From the NCBI GenBank assembly GCA_030248135.1, contig JASANC010004087.1, positions 62,001 to 126,000 on the forward strand: a stretch of DNA of 64,000 bases. The letters run 5' to 3'. The notes beneath the pieces are model-generated. The model did not search any database and was not told the origin of the DNA. It worked only from the letters and a program-made list of their open reading frames with translations. This DNA is from Theristus sp. LFF4_11 (lineage: Eukaryota; Nematoda; Chromadorea; Monhysterida; Xyalidae). Position 1 is the stretch's first letter. Each line of letters begins with the position of its first letter. The position numbers and the translations under genes are program-made. Positions 1 through 13,559 of this stretch are shown piece by piece.

Positions 1-1250
1 GGGGGTGTTTGCAACATTTGGTTTGGCTCACGACATGTGCAGTGCAACAATGGGGACAATCAGACCGATGAAGAAATACATCTTAAAAAAAATCAAGACA
101 GACAGACATGGAGCTAAACCAAGCGACAAGAAACAAACAATTAGATAAATACATAGTCATTCAATAGTGATACATTGCACGTGCAAAACATATTTACGAG
201 AGCAGAAAACAAAGCCTTCAAATGAACCACTTCGACTGAATTTCACCACAAATTCCACCACTCATAAAAAACTTACAACGTGGAGTAAATCACGCTCAAA
301 TAACGCGTTTGCTAAATGCTAAATTCCTCCACTTTCATGTACAAATTCGCATTTTTTAATAACTGAACAGCCAAGGATAAAAAGCTCAAATGCCTTTAGC
401 ACAAGACGGTGGATGTTGGGCTAAATTAAAACACTACTTCCTTGACTAAAAAGTGGAGAGCGGGCGTTCGCTGATGCGCAGTGAAAAAAACACGCAGTGA
501 AATTTCGGAAATTTCCATAAAAACCGGACCAATTACTGGTAAATTTGTGTCGCGACAAGCAAAAAATTGAGGGAACGCTGGAGAAACTTGACAAAAGTCC
601 AATAAACGTTTGTGAAAGCTAAAAACACCAACGGTAATTGCAAATGACACGACACAATCACAAAAACAAGCAGCAAGCAAAAATTTGAAGCAAAATTTGC
701 TTTTATTGAATTTTTTAAACAGCCGGTCGAAATTTGAGCTAACAAAAACTTACAACGATGGTTTATTGTGTAAAAAGCGGCTGAAAATCGCATTTACAAA
801 TGCAAGCAAAACAGTAAATCTAGCTGACACTCAATGCAACGGCACAAAACAAAACAAACAAAAAAAGTAAATAGACATTGAGCTTGCAGATCACTGACTG
901 GCCAGCGTGAGTCATGCAACTTTTCTCATGTTTCTGCGCAACCCCAAGCAACTGGTCAGCAAACTGCAATCAGAGAATAAAATTGACGTAAATTGCTAAT
1001 TCAAATGAAAAGGTCAACCGCAAGTATCATGGTGAGATGGTGGTAGGGGTAGTCAAAGAAGAAATACAATACACTGAAAACAAAAGAGACTATGTACAGA
1101 AATACTACGAAGGGAAACAATTTACTCGATGCCAGTCACCAACACAGTTCGTAGAACAAAACAACAGCAGCAGCAGCAAGAAGTGTAGTACAAGCGTAGG
1201 GTGTGTTCGTGAGTGTGCAACAAAGTACGACAGAACCAACGACACAGCGC
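1..1250. other. 3' flank of the CNNM gene; no gene recognised
   Basis: This AT-rich DNA lies downstream of the minus-strand CNNM stop codon. Short ORFs are present on both strands, but none shows a recognisable domain, consistent splice signals or compositional bias of coding sequence. It probably holds the CNNM 3' UTR and intergenic DNA. Confidence 0.5.
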
Positions 1251-4200
1251 TCATTGCTCCGAGGGCGGTGTGGACAGCTCCAGTTCGACAATCGACGGAG
1301 GCTGCTGTGCTTTTGTGCTCGAGTGCTGCGACGACGGCACAGACGCTGAATGTGTGTTGTTGGCGGTGGCACTAGCAGCGTCGGCTGCCTTCGTGTCCCC
1401 GTGTCGACCCGGCTGCTCTGAACGCTGCAGCTCGCTCAGTCCATGTGCGCCTGCGTCTCGCTCGTCCCTGGCCGCTCCCATTGCATCCGCCGGCCGACCA
1501 CCGGATAGCATCGCTTCGGCTTCCTGCAGAAATTCGCCCATTTTTTGCATTTACAGTTTTTCTACGAGTGTGATGGTAGTGGTTTCGTGTTGAAAGAAAC
1601 CTGGATGAATTGGAAAAGCGCACAACAGCACAGTGTTAGAAAAGCATTCACCCTCATACTACGGGTGTGCAAGCAACTTCCCGATGAGGGTGAAAAATGC
1701 ACGGTTAAATCAAGCTTCCCGTGCTGTAATAACCCTCACTCTTGAACTAAAGAACTCCATTGAGCTTAGAACACAAAATTTATCACCGATGTGGGAAACA
1801 TTCCGCAAATTCAGAAATATATTATTCATATTGCACTGCAAATTAAAACAAGCCGAAGACAACAAACCTCCGCTGCGGCCACACCCATCAACCGCAGCAA
1901 ATGATCGCTCAAACGCTGCTAAACGAGCAAATTAAACAAAGTAACTGCATTCTAGTCTCAGCCCAAAAGAAACGTATTTCTTTGCCACGGCGGCCAACAA
2001 CTAGAAAGCTTGACTTGCAACTTATAGGGTGAACCACAAAGTCGATGCGAACACGGTGAATGCACCTGCTAGCCCTTCATATCATTCACCCTGACTAAGT
2101 AATACAAATAAACAACACAGCTCCCTTAGCAATGTTCGAAAACTCATTTTTTTGTGCAGTGACACTCATGAAGCAACTATTGAACACAGTAACATGAAAC
2201 GCCAGCCGATATTATAACACATGCACCAGCGGCGATAAAACCCACAAGTGTAAAAATTCAAAATTCAATCCAACCATGCAACAAAATCGGAAACGTGACA
2301 TACTAAGCAGCAAAAAAAAAATGCTGGAAAGTCCCGAAATTACATGAGTGCTCCTAATCGCCTACCTTTGTTGTTCCAATAGTGCGCCGCTCTGGCTGAT
2401 TGCGCTGAATTTCCAGTGCACCCATCGACGCAGCACTCTCCGGTCTTTCAAGTGCCTCCTCTAACGCCAACGATGACGTCAGTTTGCCGTCAATTGACGC
2501 CAATTGACGACTTCGCGACGGATCACTGTTGATGTTTTGTCTGCGGAAAAAAACATGGAACACATCAGAAAGATTAGTCTGAAAAAAACGTCCACTTTGT
2601 GGGACGCACACACGGTATGGATAGCCCATCAGCAACGATCAGGAAAATTGAGGGACACAAAAACACTGAAATAGGAACAACAAAACACGACAACGATCAG
2701 CAGACAAACGCAGATTCGTCATTCGATCGAACTTTGATACGAAAAAAACTGATTCTGTCAATCGAAACATATCGACGTTTTAGTCTGAACACTAACTGCA
2801 ATCAAGAAAGTTCAACAAAGAAAAACACCCCCCCCCCCCCAGCGTAAAAAAGCCGCGCTCACTCGCAATGCAAACAAAGGCTATCAAATCATGTTATTAT
2901 CTGTCACAAAAACTAGAAGTTACCGCTGTAAATTAGTAAAAAAATGAACTAACTAAAAACCGGACACACACACGCAGCATTATTAATGTTATTATGCTAG
3001 GTATTAGGGTAGGAACTCACCCAAATAAGAATGGCAGAGAACATCTGCCCTCCATCATCGAAGAACTGTTAAAATTTGTACGTGAAATAAAATTACGCTG
3101 CGAAGAAAAGTTTGCTGCAGTACTTTCAAATGATTGGGAAAAAATGCAAAAAGCAAGCAAAATAACCGGAGTTTTGGTTAGTGGTTTGATAAACCTCTGA
3201 TCACCTTTCTAAATTTCAATCTGTGATCAAGAATATATATTGTATGCTCTTTTCTTTCAGATATTGAAAGATAAAAATCCTGTTGTCGAAAGTGCATGAG
3301 AGATGAAAAATAGAGAAAAAGCATGCAGCATGCTCACTGTGATCAGTGATACATCTATAAAGCTGCCGTGTCGGTCTGATAGTGGCAGTCGCAGGGTTGC
3401 CAGTTGGTTGCATTCCGATAACTCACAAGATAGATTTCGACCAATATTTTTTCAAACATTGAAAATACAAGAATAAAGTCGTTTATTCATCTTGTGAGTT
3501 TTGCAGTTTTAATGAAACAGGTTATGTTTGATCGTGTTTTTTGCAATCACATTGACAGAACAAGTACATTCATTGATTCGTATTGGGAACGCAAAGCATT
3601 CCCAAGTGATTTCGTAAAACTTACGATATTAAAAATGATGAGAACGGATACCGGCTGAGAAGGATAACCATGAGTAGAAAAGGTGTATGAAGCTTATGCA
3701 AAAAGCGCGGGGTTGTAAGATTTTGCTATAAAACAGCATGATTATGCTGCAGAAACACAAAAAATATGTTTGTTCAAATGTGCTGATGGTGAGCACGCAC
3801 GATTTTAAACAAGAAAGAACGGAATCGGGTCGCAAGGAAGACTTATTTTGCAATAATGGGGCTAATTTCTAATTCTAAACCAACCCGATTTCACATGCTG
3901 TATTCTACGAAAACAAATTAGACAGGTTTGAACAAACATACGACGTGTTAAATTGAAAAAAAGGCACACAACTGGCAGCTTGAGCACTGAACGCAGCACA
4001 CATGAGAGCACTGGACTGCTCAGCCGCATTGCGCTGCAGTGCCACTTGCATGCACAGCCGACCTTGATCCACCGAGTGCGCCTTTCGATCGTTCCAACTT
4101 CGAGACGCGATACGCCGAGAAGTACTCGATGGCCGTGATCTCCATGTACGTGCACTCGGACGTCACGGTGACGTCATAGTCGGGCTTGAACTTGACCAAC

Positions 4201-7200
4201 TGGCGCCACTTTTGATCGATTGGCGCACTCGACGGCGACGAGACGTTGGCCAGCTGCATGCCACCGCCAGGCTTGCCACCAGCGGAGCGCATCGGCGCTT
4301 GCGTCGCGATGGCTGAAAACAGACGCAGTCTAGTCAATGGTGTGATGAACTCGCTGACTGCGAAAGCCGTTTGGGTGTGAACTGAAGTTAGCTGAAAACA
4401 ATTGCAACACTCGTTTGCTGTGAGACAGACGATCAGTTTGTTGTAACGCAAAGCATCTCCCGCACCATGCGAGAGCGTTTCATATTTGAACGTATACTAC
4501 TATTGTGGATTTATTCAAACGTGTCCGGACTAAAATGACGTCATTTGCTTTAAAAACGCCCGTTTGTCAAAGTACAGGCACTAAAATGTCAGTTTGGTGT
4601 GACTGATTCGACATTCACCATTTGTTTACGGAAAGAAATCGGCTAAACAAAAAGTCTGGCTTGCTGCGAACGGCAAGCGCATGTTTGGCGGCACATGACG
4701 TCACTTCAGTGGGACACGTTTAAAAAATAGGTCATTGTACATAAAAATCCATAAATTTAGCAAATAAGCACCAGAAAGAGCGCAAAGATTTGCAAACAGT
4801 AGCATAAAAAGAAGTCGGTAGCTGCGATTTCAGGGCGAAAGCTAATTTTTTGGTTATAGGGCAAACCACAGGAAATGTCAGTCACTCGAATTTAGTGAAC
4901 TCTGCTTGTGAAACGTATGTTGTTTAGTTATTTGAAATGCAAGCAGCCCAGGCAACCGATACTAAGCCAGGCGCAAACGGTTAGTACTTTCTTGTGAGTC
5001 AACCTACGCTTAGCCGTGTCAATCATCACCACAGTTGAACGTCGTGTTTTTATCGAGTCTAACGCTGAAACATTGGCGTTTTTGATGTTATGTGCAGTTT
5101 TGGCAGATCGTTTTCGGCGGACAACAACGAAACTAAGAAAACGTCTGGGGTCGGGATACAAAACAAAAAAATGGGACAAAAAGACCGACAACATCAAAAT
5201 CACTGCAGCAAGCAGCGTGAGACAAACGTACTGGGCGCAATCTCAGCCATTTTTTCGAGCACTTGTTCGCCAAACTTGTGAAACGCGCCCGCTTCGAATT
5301 CGTGGTTGGACTGAAAATTTAGAAAAAACTGTAAATTAAACTTCTGCGTGTAAAAAGCAAACAAAAGTGCACGATTCTGTTTAATGTGAAATGTTGCCAT
5401 TGCGGATGAAGTGACCTCGCCGATTTTCACGGTCACCCGTCCCTCGAGTATGAGCACAAATCGATCGGTCTCCTCGTTTCTGCGATACATGAACTTGACA
5501 GGCATGTCCGGCAGCAGCTCCGCAGGGCCCCGCACTCGCTTGATGTTGCTCGCAATCAGTCGATCAAGCACGTTGTGCGAGATTAGCTGCAGAAATAAAC
5601 AAATGGCAAATGGACACCTGCAGTTGACCATTTAGTTCTACTAAGTGCATCCATAAAATAAAATTTGGCGACGCTAATCGTTAGTAAACACGTAAAAAAT
5701 GCATTCAATATGACTGAGTCGCAGATCAGTGGCCCACTGGCAAATGTAATCAATCAAGTCTTCTTGTGTTACTGAAACGAAACAATCAGAAAGCAACCTC
5801 CGGCTTGAACGCTGGCTCGTTTGTGCTCAGGAATTGCGCGGCGACCAGAATCAATTGGCGACTCACGTTCGCAGGCGTCTGAGTTTCAGATACAAACCGC
5901 GCGAAACCACGACCCTGAAAAATAAAAAAATAGAAAACTGGAAATTGGGCCCGCAAATGGTATAGAAACGTTTTACCGCAGAGCAATTTTTTTAGCTTTT
6001 TTCATCACGAAAATGAACAATAAATCAATTTTGTCAGTGTGAATGTTATTTTTGAATGGGCAGCCTGCCGCCGGCCACACACACGACACAGCAGACCTTG
6101 CGATCGTGCCTGCGTTTCCTGTCGACGTTGTCATAGACGACGTCCGTTTCATCGTTGATCTCGAGCTGTATGATCTCCTCGATGATGTCCTCCAGTGTCA
6201 CAATGCCGATGATCTCGAAATACGGGTCGCCCTGTTTCGGCTCGGTGATACTCTGCACCATCGCCAGGTGGTATTGCCCCTGACGTTGTGATAAAATCAG
6301 CATCAACAATTGATTATAATCGCATTGCATACAGTCAAAACGTATAAAATACGCCAGTTTATGCACTGGCACTTTCATCTGGCAGGCTGATTGACTGAAT
6401 CAAGCTGATTGTGCCAATCAATGAGCAGCGAGTCAGGTGACTGCTTACGACTCACAACTCGATTGCAATGCAAGTCAGTTTCTACCCAAGCAAGTCAAGA
6501 TGAGCAACACCCACCGCCCGGAATTCATCGAGCATCACTTTCAACGGCGTGTCGTCCATCACAAATCGCACCGTGTGGTCGTAGTAGGAGCAGACGGTTT
6601 TCACGGACAGATTGTCATCGGGGTCAAGTAGAGCGAGGTCTTTCACGTTGAGCAGCGAGACGATGTGGTTGTGGTCGTTGCCCTCGTACACCGGAATACG
6701 TGTGTAGCCGGTCTCGATGATCTCGGCAATGGTTTTCACGTCGAGAGACGTGTCGCACGACATCATGAACACGTCCTGCGTTGCGAGGGCGCGTCGGGGG
6801 TGGGGTGGGCAGAAGTGGACAATGGAAACACAAGAACTTGACAGCTAATCGATTCATGCGGTCATTTTGTTTTTTTGCTGTTTTTGGATGTGGGCAGTTT
6901 GGTTCACAGTTCCGCACAGTCAGTGACTACATCCGGTCACACTAAACTATGCAACTTGTGCACCCAACACCCGCTCATGTTGACTGGCTGCATCGAGCTA
7001 ATGAAGCAATCAGGGAGCGCGAACGCAAAAGCAGCTAGAAGCTGCGCTGCACGTATTTCAATGGATACACGCATAACACAGCAGCGTTTTGTTGATTGCA
7101 GCCACTGCGGAAAGGTGCCGTAAACAACAGCGCTCACCTTGATGGGCGTCATGACCTGCTGCACCGTCTTCTTGCTGTACTCCAACGCACCAGCAACAAT

Positions 7201-10200
7201 CTTCAAGTTCTCATCAGCCTCAGTGGCGTGCGCCTGCATACGGATCAGTTCAATCAGTCGATCGCGATCGTAGACGGTGCCAGCCTCCTCGCCGAGGATG
7301 ACATCGAGGATCTTGCTGATCGGCCATGCCAACGGCGCCGTCACGTACATGAAGAACTTGGTGATGTAGATCGTGTGCGCGCCAACCGCTAGACCTTTCC
7401 TGAACAGCAGCGATTGTTGTGTTTTCAGCCCAAAAACTTACAAAGATTTAGTTTATTAGCTAATCAATGGTTTTGTCGTTTGTCGAGAACTCGAGAACAC
7501 TCAGTCGTGGTGCACGTATCCAAAGTTTAAAGTATGATGTGAGACAAGTTCGCAATCACTTGTCGTGGTGTACAGACAACGTTACTACGTCTGAAATGTG
7601 TGCGAAACAAAAAACGCAGGACGGACAGCACAGAGAGGAGACAATGAATTTCGTCATGGACGTACCGATTGCATATTGACTGCGGCACAATTTCACCGAA
7701 CACAACGATGCCCAGCGAAGATGCGACCAGCGCGATCATGCCACTGGAGAGGTCGTCCATCAGAATCGAGATGGCCGCATTGACGACGACGTTGCCGAGC
7801 AGCAGCGAGCACAACAGGTAGTTGCCCGTCTGACGCACCGGCAGAATCGTGCGTGCGTATTTCTTCTCGGTTTTGCTTCCTGTTCACCCAAATGAGACAA
7901 CGCTGCGAAACAGCTCACTCAACAAGACGACACACCGAATTTAAAAGCACACTCTGATTTAGTGGTTTTGAAAATCGGTCACATGCAATTTGCACCCGTC
8001 AGCCAAAAAGAGATCCAAGTTGAAAAGGCAAATTTGATTAAGAAAAACGCAGTCCTGCCCCCATCAAACGGTTATTTTCTCAATCAGCTCTTTGAATGTT
8101 GCCAACCACAGCAAGCATTCTCATCGATTGCCCCAATCGGCCTGTTTATCGACCTGCATTAATGATGATCTGCAGATCGGTCGGGTCGAGTGCCATGAGG
8201 CCGAGGTTGAGTCCGGAGAACAGGCCAGACAAGACGAGCAAGCACGCGAGCACTGCGATCTGTATGCCAAGTGGCATCACGTACTCCTTCACGCGGTAGG
8301 CCGTGCAGATCTTCGCCGACGGAATCAAGCTCAACTGAAATCGTGATAGAACAACATGGGGGACATTAAAAAACTGCAATATGTCAAAGCATCTGTCTGA
8401 TTGAAACTGAAAAATGAGTGGCTACATCAAACCCTACAGACGGTGACTGGACCAGTAATAAATAACCAATGAAAGTTTCTAAACACACAACACGGGTACC
8501 GGCCGATAGTCGATCCTGGCCAAGTCTTTGTTCCACTGTCCCAGGCAGATGTCAAAGTACTCAGACTCGTCGTTCGGCTCGGGCAGCTTCAACTTCGGCA
8601 CACTGATGCCCCAGTTGCCCTCCTTGCGAAACTCGGACAACTCGGATGAGAGTGTTCGCACGATGTTTGCGTCGTCGTCAACGCCGTTGCAGTCAGTGAC
8701 GGACGACGGAGACGACCGGACGAACTTGACCGAGCGCACCTGCACGAAGTTACGCCCGAACAACGTCACTGCTGTCTCGGTATCCGGCTCGATGCACGAC
8801 ACCAGTTTGAGCCTGAATCGTAAAGGTGGACATGTAAGGGGGAAAACAATGATTGGAGGCTTTCATAAACTGCGTTAACTTGTATCCGTCCACAGGTAGC
8901 ATTCCAATTCTATCAGATACCCTGTTTGTCATGTTCGCGTTTGACATTTTCTGTAAGCTTGTGTGTCTACTCATTCGCACCAGGATCCATGAAAAGCCAC
9001 CGATTACCGATTATCTTACAAAATAAAAATACTCGCCGGAAACGACTGTTCGCATAAGCATACCGATTTTCAAGTTTCCAAGAGAAATAATGAACGGTGT
9101 TTTGGAAATGAGCTGGGCCCGGTAAAACGTCAAGGTCAGTAACAGTGAACTTGCTGGCAGCGGCAGCCAACAAAATTTTTATCGATCTCACTCTCACACA
9201 ATATAATGTTCTTTTCGCGTGTGTGTGTGTAACGAGCCAAGTAACGTGGTTTCTAGAACTTGCCAATTCATAAGCATGACCATGTTTCATTTATCATTGC
9301 CTGAATGATACATTTCAGTCGATATGCTTCGATCTGTGAATCTTATCACGATGGCTAAGCATTATTGTCAGTCGCCCGTGGCATTTCGCCCTTTTTTATC
9401 AAAAAACGACATTCTATTCAAAAATATACTGGCCCTCAAATTATGCTCTCAAATAAAATTATCCCGCAAACACCACATTTATGCCATGACAACAAAATCA
9501 CAACCAGCCCAGTCACTTTTATAGCATTCAAAAGCGAATCACAAATCGACGAAAAAATTCAACTTAAAAAATATTGCTTTGAAAAAACAATAAAATCGGG
9601 AACATATGGCCGCTGTTTCACTGTGTGCGTCGTGATATGCACGTTATGCACACAACTGTGATGCAATGAAAATGGCACTGCCTGTGTGTGAGCTGCGTCA
9701 CAGCTGTTCCGCAAGCAACTGCAGGGCTAAAGCAAGCAATGCCAGTCAGTCAGTTCTATGACAAATGAAAGCCCACCGCTTCTATTGTAGCGGAAACGGT
9801 TTCCGATCAGACCTCTGCACATAAAAAAACGAAACCTGCGTGTCAGTTTGCTGATTGGCTGTCTGCGATCAAAAGTTTCAACTCAACCCAACAGCTGGCT
9901 GTTTAGCCAACCTTTTCCACGCATAGCATTGCATGACACCCGACATCCAACAATCATGCGCTAGCTGAAGCTGACAGCTTATTGCACCACATTCAAGAAC
10001 GCAGTGTGTTTTTGACACAACTCAAAACAGAGCATGCAAAAATACAGTTATGTGACCTGAAAGCGCATAACGCCGCGGGCAGAATGCTGGTCATTTCACG
10101 TTTGACTTGCACCAAAAGCAAGCACAATTCGAAACGTAAAACCCATACCGCATAGCAAACCCACGGCAGGTTCATATCTGTTTATTGAAAGTGACAACGT

Positions 10201-11604
10201 GAAAAAACCGATGATTTTTGACATATCATGTCATGTTACATCATCCCCTTTTCACAAACTAGAAAACATGAAAAAGTGGCAAAATACGTCGAAAAGTGCA
10301 AAAGTAACTTATCACAATTTGGCAAACCCACCGCAGCAATATGCTTAGCAAGCAGCTTTGGTTTAAGTGCAGTGCAGCTGCACATGCGGACATGCCACAT
10401 GCTTTGTATTGCGCGTTGGTACGAACCAAGCATGCTGGTAAATTTTGCGCACTTGCAAGCTCGGTCGGGGTCGGACAAAACTTCGTTCGTTTAGCCTTGA
10501 GCAGCTGGCTCTCTTTCAATCGAAACGAGGCATGAAAAAACCAACAGCATAAACAAGTTTTGGATCAATGTGTGCTGTTTGCCGGCACAAGACGCCGTGT
10601 TTGCACCACACACAATTCGCTGGTTCGTTCTCGTTGTTGGGTGTCAAGTCAAGTGTCCGTTCCTGCCGTCAAGGGCCCGGACATTTCTACCGGAACCACT
10701 TTTTGATTACCCGTTAAACATTGTAATTTTTTGCTCAAATTTAACGATAGATTTTTTCACGAATTTCACGAAAAGCAACTGACAGCTGAAGTTGCTATGA
10801 TTTCTGTATACTTGTTCAAGCGTATAGCTACACACTCACCCTGTGGGTAAAATAACCTTTATAAAAAGAGCAAGACTTATTTCGTGCGGAGTCTCAAAAG
10901 GACTGAGGTGCTTTGTTGATGAACGCGATTTAGTTTCGTCCTCATTGTACAAACCAACCACTTCCAAAAGTTGAATGCGAGAAACATTGCACCTTCAAGC
11001 TCGAGGAATGCTTGTGCGACACAGCGAAAGAAACACACCACAACAGTGGGGGTAAAAACTGCAAAAAACAAAAAATGATGAAACCCAATGCAATCACTGA
11101 CTGAGCATGTTGTGCGGTGATCTCCTTTGGATTGTTGATCTTGACATCAATGAGCAATGGCGCCAAAGTGCTGTCGGTTGTCTGGGTGGCGGTGGACGAC
11201 GTTGCGTTTTGTGCAGTCGTCACTCCACACAACACCAGAGACAACAGCGCACTCAGACACACCGTGCGACCCCCGCAACGAAAGGAGAACGTTCTGGCGA
11301 ATGCTGTTTCGCAATGAGCAACGCGTTTTGCACGGTGTTTCGTGGCTTCACGATGGTCATCGTTTTTGCACGGGATGCTTTCAGTCCAACCACAGCCATG
11401 CTGTTGTTTCAGCTGGCCGCTGTCATCGCCAAGCCCGTTCAGTTGCAGTTGTCGGTTGTGCTGTTGCTGGTGTCCATTGGGTGTTGCATTTCCAACAGTT
11501 TGCAGTTGCAGTCGTGCGTGCCCAGGTGCCACTGCGTGCGCCTCGTGTTCCTGGCGTTCGTCATAACCAACAGTCAGCTGCCATGATGGCCAGTGTTCGC
11601 TCAT
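1251..11604 (-). CDS. cnnm: CNNM (ACDP/cyclin M) Mg2+ transporter, 13 exons
   Basis: Membrane protein of the CNNM family, known for Mg2+ efflux or transport regulation at the plasma membrane. Exons in transcription order: 11604-11102, 8812-8500, 8334-8154, 7879-7666, 7399-7138, 6775-6515, 6279-6097, 5914-5798, 5586-5416, 5310-5232, 4312-4063, 2540-2366, 1523-1251. All phases fit, giving about 993 codons. Order of parts: hydrophobic signal segment ([16 protein letters not shown]); extracellular beta domain (exon 2); DUF21 core with [17 protein letters not shown] and [15 protein letters not shown] pair with [25 protein letters not shown] and [13 protein letters not shown]; cyclic-nucleotide-binding-like domain ([15 protein letters not shown], then [12 protein letters not shown]); acidic, Ser-rich tail ending PPSEQ. 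The start is the weak point: the ATG at 11604 leaves about 120 residues before the signal segment, so an upstream exon or another start is possible. Confidence 0.92.
4501..4735. repeat. Dispersed ~235-bp MITE-like repeat, copy 1 (two CRE sites)
   Basis: Lies in the CNNM intron between exons 10 and 11. It closely matches 38994-39230 over its whole length. The core runs 4517-4721 and is bounded by the inverted ends AAACGTGTCC and GGACACGTTT. Just inside each end is the palindrome TGACGTCA (4536-4543 and 4696-4703), the consensus CREB/ATF site. It has no coding capacity. A clean target duplication was not seen, because homology extends a few bases past the inverted ends. Confidence 0.8.
8813..11101. 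other. Large CNNM intron 1; no gene seen
   Basis: The interval lies between the signal-bearing first exon and the extracellular-domain exon of CNNM. The donor is GTCAGT on the minus strand and the acceptor reads ATTCAG. ORFs inside (for example around 9365-9661 and 10228-10535) are low-complexity or overlap on opposite strands and match no domain I know. Confidence 0.55.
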
Positions 11605-12120
11605 TTCTTGGACGCAGTTGCTCCGCTCCAAGAAATGGCACGCTCGGTGAGACTGGAACGAATTGTGCCGTGCCCGTGCGTTCGGCTTCGCGTCAGCAAA
11701 CTGCAATTGAAGGCACTGCATATGCATAGCGCGATTGCGGACAGCGTTTGCACTTAGATAAGACCAGAATTTTAAACAGACACATTGACACAAACACAAG
11801 GGTCGAGTTTTTTAAAAATTAGGGTTTGCAAAAAAATTTTATCGGAATTTTTCAAATTAATTAATAACGAATTTTGGCCACCAACATTGTACTTTCATCT
11901 GAAAATGCGTTCAAGACACTCTCCACAAAAATTGTACTTTCATCTAAAAATGCGTTCAAGACACTTTTAACAGAAAGTGTCCTTATGTTTTTTTGCCCAA
12001 AGTGTCGTGTAAACTTTGTTTTTGGCAGAATTTTTTTGACAATTTCTTGGTCAAAGATCGATGAGCAAAATCCAGATGCCGATAGAAGCTTCTGCAGTTG
12101 GTTTCATGAGCTTGTTAATG
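11605..12120. other. 5' flank of CNNM; contains a short tandem duplication
   Basis: No gene seen. Around 11888-11970 a stretch of about 40 bp (ATTGTACTTTCATCT followed by AAAATGCGTTCAAGACAC) occurs twice in direct orientation with few differences. The CNNM promoter is expected in or beyond this stretch. Confidence 0.4.
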
Positions 12121-12560
12121 GACTAAAAAGCAGTCGCGAAAGCGGGACCTTGGGTGAGGGGGGGGGGTGTTTGCCAAATTTTAGAGGGGGGTGTCAGCAG
12201 GTGCCTTCTCGGTGAGGGGGGGGGGTGCACGCCGCACGGGCAGCAAATTTTCCTGAGGGGGGGTGCACTGGCAGAAAAATTTCGTGAGGGGGGGGGCGCA
12301 CCGTGCACGGGATCGCACGGGTAATACCAAATTTTTGCCTTAGAAAAACACAGAAATTCTTGTAAAATACAGAATATTTTGTGCAAACAAGCTCCTTGTT
12401 TGGTCAGAAACAACAAAATCTATGCAGGGACAGACACAAACGCCAAGAAAAATGCAAAAATTACGGTATTTTTGGAAAAAATTGAGATGAGATTGACCAC
12501 CGTGAGACTGAGGGGGGGGGGTGCGATCCCTAGGTTTTTTTTCAAAAAGTCGGTTCTGCA
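12121..12560 (+). mobile_element. hAT-like MITE family 1, disrupted copy
   Basis: Begins with CAGTCGCGAAAGCGGGACC, a diverged form of the family terminus CAGTAGCGAAAGCGGGACC seen at 20276 and 23572, and carries the same internal G-tract series. The matching right end is missing. Further detached pieces of the same family lie near 13650-13690 and 14420-14495. No target duplication is detectable. Confidence 0.7.
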
Positions 12561-12861
12561 ATTTGCAGAAATTTGGTAAAAAATTTCTGCAAATGAAATT
12601 TGGTTCCTGCAAATTTTAAAAACATGACGAAAATGGTTTTTGTGCTTGTTTAATGTCATTTTTTTCGTTCTGAGCATCATTTCTTAACGATGCTCAGAGT
12701 TGCACTTGCCAATTGCATCGTTTTATCGCAGAATTTTTCAAAGATTCAGAAAAAACACCAAAACCAAACCAGATTGCCAAACCAAACAAATCACCAATCA
12801 TTCGTTTCAAATCATTCAACCTAACAACAACACAATCATATCAAATGAGAACCCTCATTGC

Positions 12862-13250
12862 TCAAATTTCGCAATCAAAGCGATGGGCTTCGATTGGTTC
12901 GACGTTCTCAAAGGTGCAAAGGTGTACGGTTTGATTTTGTATCGCCTCTTTGTTTTCATCCCCAGATACTGCATGCTTGCCTGCAGTTATACTCGGACCA
13001 GGAAATTGAATTCGTTCGCATTTGAATCGTTTCCATTCGTCAGCGATGCTGCCCTTGCCCGGAAAAATTGATGAATAAAACAAGTGCAGATATGGCAGAT
13101 CGGCATTTCCGTACGCCAGCAGCTGTTCAGATCCATCCATCTCAGACGGTAGAATATTTTGGCAGCCTTGAAAACACTGTGCGCATCTTCGAATAGGTTG
13201 CTGAGATTCTCGACCAGCTCGACGACAAACTTGCGCACCGTACCTCCGCC
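12862..13250 (-). pseudogene. Possible frameshifted protein fragment, unrecognised
   Basis: Two minus-strand frames abut near 13142. The upstream part reads VRKFVVELVENLSNLFEDAH and continues to KIFYRL. The downstream part, in another frame, reads SEQLLAYGNADLPYLHLFYS and then FPGKGSIADEWKRF. Residue composition looks protein-like in both, and no plausible intron separates them, so a decayed gene or transposon ORF with a frameshift is the simplest reading. I do not recognise the family. It sits among repeats, which favours a dead mobile-element gene. Confidence 0.3.
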
Positions 13251-13559
13251 AATGTCTTATTTTTGCATCTTCTGTTGTGTCGATGATGGATCACTTCATT
13301 CTAATTCCAAACAGAAAGCCTAACAGCAAACAATAATTTCCGATTTGATCTGATTCTGTTTTACTTTTCGAATTTGAAATACTCCGAATTTATTTACGAA
13401 GGCAAAACAAAACGCCAATCATTGCGCTACAGCAACCGCCGAAACAGCTGTTTGACAAAAAAAACTGTTTGAAATTTCTTCCATGTTGATGTGGAACTTC
13501 AGTCAAGCGCTAAGCACAAAATGAATATTGCAGAACCAAAGTTTGAATGCAAATGTGTT

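Noticed and set aside
4020..4062. CNNM exon 11 read through to the in-frame stop at 4020
   Set aside because: The donor at 4062 (AAG/GTCGGC) joins in phase to exon 12, which continues a plausible CNNM tail; read-through would end the protein early, though it cannot be excluded as an isoform.
12340..12680. Overlapping ORFs in both orientations around the G-tract element
   Set aside because: They recur with every copy of the element (20197-20850, 23651-24131, 15260-15824), shift frame with G-tract length and have no domain; they are repeat-derived.
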